Assembly: GCA_947627365.1 (NCBI GenBank)
Contig: CANQVT010000014.1
Coordinates: 1 to 50,108 of the forward strand
Origin: an uncultured Lachnospiraceae bacterium
GTDB lineage: Bacteria; Bacillota; Clostridia; Lachnospirales; Lachnospiraceae
Length of the DNA: 50,108 nt
Direction of reading: 5' to 3'
The position numbers were made by a program, and so were the translations under genes. Numbering within the stretch: position 1 is the first letter of the stretch; every line of letters starts with the position of its first letter. Positions 41,155 through 48,356 of this stretch are shown piece after piece. The notes below the pieces were generated by a model. The model made no database searches, was not told the DNA's origin, and saw only the letters and a program-made list of their open reading frames with translations.

Positions 41155-44100
41155 TTAGCAGCGGTTTCGCCTGCGCCTGAAGACAAGCATTCCGCTCAGG
41201 ACGGCGGCTGCGCTGATCAATAGGAGCAAATACCACATGACAGGCGTGTCATCGCCTGTTTTCACAGAGGTCGCTTCTGTTTCATCCGTCTGTTTTTCCG
41301 CGGAGTCCGTCTCGGATTCCGATTCAGTCTCTGTCTCAGCCATCTGATTAGTGATCGTCACATCCCACCGGCCATGCCATTCATCAAACACTGGCTCGCC
41401 ATTCTCTACGGTCACCCTACAGCCTATAGAGTCATCCACTGGCTGACCGTCTTCATCAACCTCTGTCACATACAGGAAAATTTGCTCCCCTTCCATGCAG
41501 GCTCTCACATCCACATGTGCCGTCACAGATGAATTTCCGTTCAACTTCAGAGGCACGATATTCCGATTTACCTGGCCGGACGGCTGCGTAAACTCCGGAT
41601 CATCGAAAATCCCTGCGTAAAAGATTCTGTCGCTGTCGCACGGGCTTCCGTCCGGATCCAGCAGAATCTTAGTGATCTCCAGATTTTCTGTCATATGGAA
41701 GCGTTCGGATATCACTACAAACTCGTTGGCAAACTGTACGCTCACAGTTCCTCCGTTTTCCGTTACGACTGCTTTGTTGCCGTTGTAGAAGTTCACGTTG
41801 AATTCGATCAAGCCCCCAAGATGTCCGCTCCCCCTGATCACATTACCTTCTGCATCCAGCTCTGCGACATAATAGGTCTTCCCGACCTCAACACCGTCGA
41901 AAACAGCCGTGGCAGAGGATGCCTCGACGAAATTCAGCGGCATGATGGCGGATACCATAACGGTACATTCCGGATCTTCAAACAGCGCTACATAAAACGT
42001 CTGATTATCAACATATACCGGCTTACCGTTGTAGAAGAGTTTTTTCACTACCCGGATACTTCCCTTTCCCGGTGTCTCCTGACTTTGATGCTCTTCCTTA
42101 TTGTTGACAAACGTAGCTTCGGCTGGGTGATCCGAGGCGATCGTACCCACATCTCCCATTGCAGTCGTCATATAGCCATCCTGACCTGCCTCAGCCTCCG
42201 TCACCGTGTAGCCGATGCCTGCCGGAAGGCCTGCCGCCTCTTTGCTCTCGCCGCTCTTCAGCGTGAACCCGGCGATACCGTCCGCAAACGTCATCTCTCC
42301 ATATGTCCCGCTAACCGGAGCGGTTACATTATCCTGGGTCAGTGTCACTGTGAAATGCCACTCTTTGTTCGGATCGCCTGCGTTTCCTGTCACTGTCTTC
42401 GTGACCTTCAGGCTTCCGCTTGCAGCCGGATTTTCTATGGTTTCTGTCTTTATCGCCGGGTCGTTCCCGAACTGAACAGACGCCTGATTCGCCACCTGTC
42501 TATCGTCCTTCACAGCCTCTGTGTTTACTTTCACCGTTAATTCCACAAAGCCCTGCGTCCCGGCCGGCACATCCTTCAGCGTCCAGGTCACCGTACGGGC
42601 CGAGGCATCATTGACGCCTGCCGGAGCTGTATAGCTTCCTTCCACAGCCGGAGTCTCCGGAGCCGATACAAAGTCCAGTCCCACATCCAGCGGATCTGTA
42701 ATAAGAATCGTCATAGCTTTCGTGCCAGCATTCTCATAGCTGATCCGGTAAGTGACCAGATCACCCAGCTGCACGCTCCTGCCTGCGCCCGGAGTCTCCT
42801 CTGTCTTATGTGGCTCTGACTTATAGTTCGTGAATTCCGCCTCTGCCGGAGCACCTGCAGAAATCACACCAGCATCCCCCGTCGCAGCTGTCTTATAGCC
42901 ATCCTGGCCTGCCTCCGCTTCCGTCACCGTATATCCGACGCCTTCCGGAAGGCCTGTCGCCTTTTTGCTCTCTCCGCTCTTCAACGTGAATCCTGCGATA
43001 CCATCCGTAAACGTAATCTCGCCGTACGTCCCGCTGAGCGGAGCGGTTGCATTATTCTGAATCAGCGTCACCGTGAAGTGCCACTCTTTGTCCGGATCAC
43101 CTGCGTTTCCTGTCACAGTCTTCGTAACGGTCAGGTCGCCTGTCTTCATCCTGTTTGTGAACGAGACGTACCCATCCGTGATGTTGACCGGCTCTCCGTT
43201 TTTCTCATAGGTGACTGTTCTGGTCATGCTCTCTACACCTTCATGGGTGTCTTCGCCATTGATCGTTCCTTCTTCTACGACCACCGTCACCTTGTACACT
43301 GCATTGTCATATACAACGTCCGTCCGTCCGCCGTCATTCTTCTCCCGAATCTCATAGACATACGTGCCGGTCTTCTCAAATGTGATCTTTCCAAACGTAA
43401 ATGTCTTGTCAGCCCTGTTTTTCACTTCGTATGTCCAGGAGCCGTCCGCGCCGACCGTCACTTGCTGCTCTGTCACGTCGTCCGGCCATGGCATATCCTT
43501 ACCCGCAGACAGCACAAACGTGAACTCGCCCTTCGTGAACGCGCCGCCCTCCAGTATCTTCCTGCCTCTCAGGGTCACGGACGCCTTCTTGGGATCATAG
43601 CTGTTCTCAAAGGCCGCGATCGCCTCGTCGGAATCTCCCTCGCCGTCCAGCTTCACCACAGCCTGAAGCGTACCGTCCTGCGCCTTCGTCACAACCACAT
43701 CAACCGTGTAATGCTTGTGGGTATAATGCACGCCCGGATACGGATCGGTTCCTTCCTCTTCGGTCAAGGTATAAGAATAAGTTCCCTCTCCAAAGCTTAC
43801 GCCGTCGAAGAAATCCTCCGCACTCACGTTAATCCATTTCTCTTCCCCTTCGGCATGGTTCCTGTCAACAGTAACCGTTATCGTGTCATGCGCGGGCAGT
43901 ACCGTCGTGCCGTCATGCGGTGTCAGCTGGAAGGTAAATGTCTTTCCGTCCAGATGTCCTCCATGTGGGCCAACGTCCAGAGTCTTTCTCACTTTCAGGG
44001 ACGCCGTCGCCTTCATCCGGTTCGTAAACACCGGCAAAGTTTCCTCATTGCCCTCCTCAGCTTTCGTCCAGGTCGCCGCGCCTGCTGCCCCCTGCTTCTG

Positions 44101-46917
44101 CCAGAACACTGCCGCCTCCAGCTGCCCGTTGTCGCTGGTCACATCGACACGTATGGCATACTCTGCCGTATCGTATATGACCGCATCATTGCCGCCAGTC
44201 TCCTCAGTGAGCGTATAGTAATAGCTGCCCGCCTTTTTGTACGTGATCTCGCCAAAGGCAAATGTGCCGCTGTTTGCCACGAGCGACGTCGTGATGCTCC
44301 CGCTTTCACCGCCCTTGGGCATCGGCGACCTGGTGTCCGCACCCGCCGACGTGCTCCCGGCGGTAAGTGTAAAACTGTGTGTCATCGCTTCAGACGGCGC
44401 GCCCGGGAATTCCTTCACGCCCTTCAGCGCGACGTCCACGGACTCCTTCTTGTTCGTATACACGATCTTTTCGTCACTGCCCGACGGGATCGTGCCGGAT
44501 GCCTTGGCTCCCGATATCGTATCCGCGCCAGAAACCGAAACCGCGTAATCCCCGTTGTCGTCTTCCGTTACGGTATAGGTCGTTCCTGCCGACAAGCCTT
44601 CCGCCTTCCGGTTCTCCCCGCCCTTCAGGGTGATGTGCGCAACGCCATCCACAAAGTACATGCCGTCGCCCCCCTGCGGAGCCTCTTCATTGTCAGGCTT
44701 CTTCCCATACCAGCCGTTGATCGTTTTATCGCCAAGCTCAACAGTGAACCCAAACGAATCCTCCGTGCTCGCCGCCGTGCCGCTCACCTGCTTTTCCACC
44801 TCCAGGCTTCCGGTCAGGCGTTTGTTCGTGAATACTGCGCCGTCTCCCGTGCCTGCAGACGGTGTGGGCGAATAAATCGCTGAAGCGTTCAGCTTACCGC
44901 CTATATCTGTCACTGTTACCGTCACAGTATAAGTCGTCTCATCATAATCAATGTCGCTATCTGTGCCTGATTTCTCGCTAATCTCATATTCGTAAATGCC
45001 CGGCTTTGTATACGTGATCTCGCCAAAGTCAACCGCTGCGGTCGCGGCCTTTGCCGGCGCAACGGTTTCATCCACCGTTCCTTCGCCATTATGCATTGTC
45101 AGCGTATTACTATCCTTTGCTTCTGGCGGCATAGGCGCACCATCTAATGCTTCTAGAGTAAATTCAAAATCACCTTCATTCAACTGTGTACCGTTCTCCA
45201 GCCTCTTGGAAACATCCAGGGAAAGCTCCGCCGCTTTCGGTTCATATATATTGGTAAATACGACCCCTTCTTCTGCACTGCTTCCGGTCACGTTCACCGA
45301 CACCGTAAGATGTCCGCTTTCATCCTTATTCACCTGCACCGTGATCGTACGCTCTTTAACCTTATCGTTTTGTACATCCGAATTCTCGCCAGGCAATTCC
45401 GTCAAGGTATAGGTATAAGTACCAGGCTGGGTAAATTTCACACCATCGAAAATATTTGCTATGCTCCCTTCCTTCTTCCCGGCATCTACTGTGACTCGAA
45501 TCTCCGTTTCCGCCGGCATAGGAATGTCCGGCTCTGACGAAGAGGCGCTCGTTCCCTCAAGCTTAAAAACAAAATCGTGAGCCGGTGGGTTGTACCCTTC
45601 TCCTTCATATGCAAGATTCTTTGTGAGCGGAATCGTCACTCCCACAGAATCTTTGCAATTTGTAAACGTCAACTCGCCGGTCGCGTCAGCAATGATTTCT
45701 CCCATGCCGTCAGCTTCTCCGCTGGTACCGGATCCGCCTTCAGTTATGGTCGTTGTATAACCATCTTCACCCGCCCCCTTCTCTGTCACAGTATATTTAG
45801 TACCTTCTGGTAAACTGGGTATCCCTTTGAAGTCTCCACTTTTCAGAGTAAATCTGGCTATACCGTCTTCAAAATCAAGATCACCGTAGGAACCTGTGAG
45901 AAGATCACCACTTGATGCCTCCGCATGAACCTCAAACTCCCAGTCCCTTTTCGTTTCGCCCTCATTTCCCTCTACTTTTTTAGTGACCTTCAGACCGCCG
46001 GATGCTTCCAGATCGCCGGATGTATCCAGATCACCGGATACTTCCGGACCGCCGCTGGCCTCGGAGATGCTGTTCTCCTTCCGTCTTTTCAACACATAAC
46101 GACCGCTTATTGTTTCCAGAATCTCTGCCTCGCTCGCCAGTTCAGTCTCACCGGTTGCCTCCGCCTCACTTGTCAACTCAGTCTCAACAGACGTCTCTTC
46201 TTCACTCGCCAGCTCAGTCTCAACAGACGTCTCTGCCTCGCTCGCCAGTTCGGTCTCGCCAGATGTCTCTTCTTCACTTGTCAGTTCGGTCTCGCCGGCC
46301 GTCTCTGCCTCGCTTGTCAATTCTGTCTCTTTGATCGTCTCTGCGATTGTTTCTGATTCATTCGCCCCATTGTCATCCTCTGCCGAATTCGCTTTGATGG
46401 ACACAGTTATAGCGGGAAGCTCAATTCCTTCTGCAATCTCATAATCCGCTCCATCCTCTATTTCCGGTCGGAAGACATACTCACCCTCCGCAGAGCCGTC
46501 AAACTCCGGCTCGGAGATCCACTTTACAGGAACCGTCAAAATCTCCGATTTATCCTTAACTTCAACCTCCAGTTCATCCGGCAGGCAAAGTGCTTCTCTT
46601 GATATCCCCACAGAATATTCCTGCCGCAGCATCTCATTTTTGAGCGCAATAAAAGACAGGATTCGAGCGGCTGACTTCTGTCCGCCGGATCCTATCTCAT
46701 CTAAATCCGAACCATTCGATGATTCGGCCAATTCTTTTGCCTTATCAGAACCTGTCTGGCTTATACCCCCCCCCGAACCATTTTCTACGTGATTCTCCCG
46801 TGGGGAAACGTCATCCGTGGTATATGCCGTATCCGCATAAACGAACGAAGACAAAACCATGCACAGACATAATATCACTGACAAAAGCCGCCTTCTTATT
46901 TTCTTTAAAGTTCTCAT
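41155..46917 (-). CDS. Giant multi-domain pilin/Cna-B-like surface protein with sortase signal
   Basis: 1920 residues. Signal peptide at 1-28 (KKIRRRLLSVILCLCMVL, cleavage near YADT). A linker and small domain (about 85-180) come first, then a Glu/Thr repeat (about 197-268) and an SGG/SGDL linker (about 284-309). Many beta domains follow: alternating Cna-B/isopeptide-pilin-like modules (units ending FTN, with YTYTLTE and Y-x-Y-x-I-x-E strands) and several repeats opening VTKTVTGNAGDP. One DUF11-like domain (LGDLVTYRISYENAGTKAMT) lies between two near-identical repeats. The end has an Asp/Glu/Thr spacer, VKTGD, a hydrophobic helix and RRRRNRC, i.e. a sortase sorting signal in which VKTGD replaces LPxTG. 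The protein is likely an adhesin or stalk. AAGGAGG precedes ATG 46917; own promoter at 46967-46995. No sortase gene is in the window. Confidence 0.88.
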   Translation of the reverse strand: MRTLKKIRRRLLSVILCLCMVLSSFVYADTAYTTDDVSPRENHVENGSGGGISQTGSDKAKELAESSNGSDLDEIGSGGQKSAARILSFIALKNEMLRQEYSVGISREALCLPDELEVEVKDKSEILTVPVKWISEPEFDGSAEGEYVFRPEIEDGADYEIAEGIELPAITVSIKANSAEDDNGANESETIAETIKETELTSEAETAGETELTSEEETSGETELASEAETSVETELASEEETSVETELTSEAEATGETELASEAEILETISGRYVLKRRKENSISEASGGPEVSGDLDTSGDLEASGGLKVTKKVEGNEGETKRDWEFEVHAEASSGDLLTGSYGDLDFEDGIARFTLKSGDFKGIPSLPEGTKYTVTEKGAGEDGYTTTITEGGSGTSGEADGMGEIIADATGELTFTNCKDSVGVTIPLTKNLAYEGEGYNPPAHDFVFKLEGTSASSSEPDIPMPAETEIRVTVDAGKKEGSIANIFDGVKFTQPGTYTYTLTELPGENSDVQNDKVKERTITVQVNKDESGHLTVSVNVTGSSAEEGVVFTNIYEPKAAELSLDVSKRLENGTQLNEGDFEFTLEALDGAPMPPEAKDSNTLTMHNGEGTVDETVAPAKAATAAVDFGEITYTKPGIYEYEISEKSGTDSDIDYDETTYTVTVTVTDIGGKLNASAIYSPTPSAGTGDGAVFTNKRLTGSLEVEKQVSGTAASTEDSFGFTVELGDKTINGWYGKKPDNEEAPQGGDGMYFVDGVAHITLKGGENRKAEGLSAGTTYTVTEDDNGDYAVSVSGADTISGAKASGTIPSGSDEKIVYTNKKESVDVALKGVKEFPGAPSEAMTHSFTLTAGSTSAGADTRSPMPKGGESGSITTSLVANSGTFAFGEITYKKAGSYYYTLTEETGGNDAVIYDTAEYAIRVDVTSDNGQLEAAVFWQKQGAAGAATWTKAEEGNEETLPVFTNRMKATASLKVRKTLDVGPHGGHLDGKTFTFQLTPHDGTTVLPAHDTITVTVDRNHAEGEEKWINVSAEDFFDGVSFGEGTYSYTLTEEEGTDPYPGVHYTHKHYTVDVVVTKAQDGTLQAVVKLDGEGDSDEAIAAFENSYDPKKASVTLRGRKILEGGAFTKGEFTFVLSAGKDMPWPDDVTEQQVTVGADGSWTYEVKNRADKTFTFGKITFEKTGTYVYEIREKNDGGRTDVVYDNAVYKVTVVVEEGTINGEDTHEGVESMTRTVTYEKNGEPVNITDGYVSFTNRMKTGDLTVTKTVTGNAGDPDKEWHFTVTLIQNNATAPLSGTYGEITFTDGIAGFTLKSGESKKATGLPEGVGYTVTEAEAGQDGYKTAATGDAGVISAGAPAEAEFTNYKSEPHKTEETPGAGRSVQLGDLVTYRISYENAGTKAMTILITDPLDVGLDFVSAPETPAVEGSYTAPAGVNDASARTVTWTLKDVPAGTQGFVELTVKVNTEAVKDDRQVANQASVQFGNDPAIKTETIENPAASGSLKVTKTVTGNAGDPNKEWHFTVTLTQDNVTAPVSGTYGEMTFADGIAGFTLKSGESKEAAGLPAGIGYTVTEAEAGQDGYMTTAMGDVGTIASDHPAEATFVNNKEEHQSQETPGKGSIRVVKKLFYNGKPVYVDNQTFYVALFEDPECTVMVSAIMPLNFVEASSATAVFDGVEVGKTYYVAELDAEGNVIRGSGHLGGLIEFNVNFYNGNKAVVTENGGTVSVQFANEFVVISERFHMTENLEITKILLDPDGSPCDSDRIFYAGIFDDPEFTQPSGQVNRNIVPLKLNGNSSVTAHVDVRACMEGEQIFLYVTEVDEDGQPVDDSIGCRVTVENGEPVFDEWHGRWDVTITNQMAETETESESETDSAEKQTDETEATSVKTGDDTPVMWYLLLLISAAAVLSGMLVFRRRRNRC
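42080..42420 (-). repeat. Domain-sized duplication within the surface protein, copy 1
   Basis: Encodes the repeat opening VTKTVTGNAGDPNKEWHF and ending before EETPG/QETPG. It is closely similar at DNA level to about 42790-43145 (VTKTVTGNAGDPDKEWHF). The two copies flank the single DUF11-like domain, so recombination between them would remove it. Confidence 0.75.
42790..43145 (-). repeat. Domain-sized duplication within the surface protein, copy 2
   Basis: Second copy of the VTKTVTGNAGDP module, same orientation as 42080-42420, with shared GIAGFTLKSGESK and GYTVTEAEAGQDGY blocks. Protein-level differences are few, mostly conservative. Confidence 0.75.
46114..46329 (-). repeat. Six tandem 36-bp coding repeats (ETELxSExETxx)
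   Basis: Six 12-residue units of ETEL[T/A]SE[A/E]ET-x-x occupy residues 197-268 of the giant surface protein. The DNA copies differ at a few positions, mostly swapping Ala/Glu and Thr/Ala codons. A likely site of copy-number change by slippage or recombination; acidic linker. Confidence 0.9.
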
Positions 46918-46966
46918 AACTGCCTCCTTCTAAATGCAAACCCGAAGGATTCCTATTTCTGCAATA

Positions 46967-46995
46967 ATTGTATTCCAAAAATAATTCTATGTCAA
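46967..46995 (-). promoter_or_regulatory. Strong promoter of the giant surface-protein gene
   Basis: Minus-strand consensus TTGACA (46990-46995) and TACAAT (46967-46972) with a 17-bp spacer. The predicted leader is about 43 nt. Since no other clear promoter was found before the polysaccharide locus, some transcripts may continue into it. Confidence 0.8.
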
Positions 46996-47049
46996 TAAAT
47001 TTTGTCCTCATAGATGGAACCGAATCTTAAGATAACAGCGGCTTTTTTT

Positions 47050-47091
47050 AACTTGAATCTTGGAACTTGAATCGGGACACTTGAATGTGGA
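47050..47091. repeat. Three tandem 14-bp repeats upstream of the surface-protein promoter
   Basis: AACTTGAATCTTGG, AACTTGAATCGGGA and CACTTGAATGTGGA are arranged head to tail and share ACTTGAAT. They lie about 55 bp upstream of the -35 box, suitable for regulator binding, in the 254-bp gap between nagA and the surface-protein gene. The rest of this gap (46996-47049 and 47092-47171) holds nothing else recognised. Confidence 0.6.
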
Positions 47092-47171
47092 ATTTAATTC
47101 CCCATGGATCAGGTCTATCAGGCAGATACGCTTCACAAGACAGTGGAGTACATGAGGAAACACAGCTGGCG

Positions 47172-48356
47172 CTACACGCAGACGCCGTGCCGGATCACTT
47201 TTCTCAGTCCCTGGCCCTTATCCAAAATCAGCAGATCCGCGTATTTGCCCGCCGTCAAGCTGCCGTATTCGCCGTAGACGCCGATCGCCTTCGCCGGGTT
47301 GACCGTGGCACATTTGACAGCGCTGGCAAGCGGGATCCCCATCTCCTTTACCGCAATGCGTAAGCAGTCCGCAAGGTTCGTGACAGAGCCTGCCAGCGTC
47401 CCGTCCGCGAGCAGCGCGCGCCTGCCCTCCACAAACACTTTCTGGCCGCCGAATTCGTATTCTCCGTCCGGCATGCCTGTCGCCTCCATGCTATCGCTGA
47501 TGAAAATGATACGGTCGTCCCCGAACAGGCGAAAAGCCGCCCGCACTGCCGCCGGATGGACGTGCACGCCGTCGCAGATTAGCTCCGCCCGGCATCCTTC
47601 AAAATCCGCGGCCGCGGCGATGGGTCCCGGCTCACGGTGCGAAAGCGGCGGCATCGCGTTGAACAGATGCGTCAGCTGGGAGGCGCCGTTTCGAAAGGCT
47701 TCGCAAGCTGTCTCGTAGTCTGCCGCCGTGTGCGCGAGCGCGATGGTCAAACTACCTGAAAGCGCCCGGATAAACTCCATTGCGCCCTCTGTCTCGGGAG
47801 CAAGCGCCACGATCCGGAACGCCCCGCCGGACGCCTCCTGCAGCCGACAAAAAAGCGAGAGATCCGGCTTCTGAATATCCTCCGCCCGCTGGGCACCCTT
47901 TTTCTTCTCATTGATGAATGGGCCTTCCATGTATAGCCCATGCAGGGTGGCCCCGTGTCCGTAATCGTCGGCGACAACGGCAGTGCCATCCTCGCCCACA
48001 AGGGCCGCAGTCCGCGCTTCCCGCACAGCCCGCGCGATCTTCATCAGCTTCTCCTCCGAAACCGTCATTGTGGCCGGTGTAATGGAAGTGATACCCTGAC
48101 TCAGCTCATACTCCGCAATCGCTCGGAAGGCGTCCGCCGTCCCGTCGCAGCAGTCGTATCCTGAGCAGCCGTGTAGATGGATGTCCACCAGCCCCGGAAT
48201 CACATAGCCGCCCTTGGCGTCCACCGTCTCCTCCGGCAGCTTTGACGCACGGTATTCCTCCTCCGTCACGATCCTCTCCCCGATAAAGTACAGGGATCCT
48301 TCATAGAAAGATCCCTGCTTTTCAAATATCTGTCCGTTCTGAACGCAATATTTCAT
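47172..48356 (-). CDS. nagA: N-acetylglucosamine-6-phosphate deacetylase
   Basis: 394 residues. Removes acetate from GlcNAc-6-phosphate to give glucosamine-6-phosphate for amino-sugar recycling or catabolism; cytoplasmic metal enzyme of the amidohydrolase superfamily. Seen: VIPGLVDIHLHGCSGYDCCD with metal His60/His62 region, LHGLYMEGPFINEKKKGAQR with the metal Glu, ALAHTAADY, THLFNAMPPLSHREPG, ICDGVHVHP, FISDSMEATGMPDGEY with the catalytic Asp, and GSLTAGKYADLLILD. The start ATG 48356 immediately follows the leuS stop (TAA-ATG), so it is probably translated by reinitiation. nagB is not next to it. Confidence 0.94.
   Translation of the reverse strand: MKYCVQNGQIFEKQGSFYEGSLYFIGERIVTEEEYRASKLPEETVDAKGGYVIPGLVDIHLHGCSGYDCCDGTADAFRAIAEYELSQGITSITPATMTVSEEKLMKIARAVREARTAALVGEDGTAVVADDYGHGATLHGLYMEGPFINEKKKGAQRAEDIQKPDLSLFCRLQEASGGAFRIVALAPETEGAMEFIRALSGSLTIALAHTAADYETACEAFRNGASQLTHLFNAMPPLSHREPGPIAAAADFEGCRAELICDGVHVHPAAVRAAFRLFGDDRIIFISDSMEATGMPDGEYEFGGQKVFVEGRRALLADGTLAGSVTNLADCLRIAVKEMGIPLASAVKCATVNPAKAIGVYGEYGSLTAGKYADLLILDKGQGLRKVIRHGVCV

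Noticed and set aside
43078..44883. Plus-strand open frame of 601 codons opposite the giant surface protein
   Set aside because: Follows the repeated codon pattern of the opposite strand and shows no start signals or domains.
46114..46329. CRISPR-like regular array (36-bp period)
   Set aside because: Continuous in-frame coding repeats without spacers; no cas genes nearby.
47104..47281. Plus-strand frame beginning MDQVYQADTLHKTVEYMRKH
   Set aside because: The first 25 codons look protein-like, but the rest runs antisense to the nagA end and there is no ribosome site; treated as chance.
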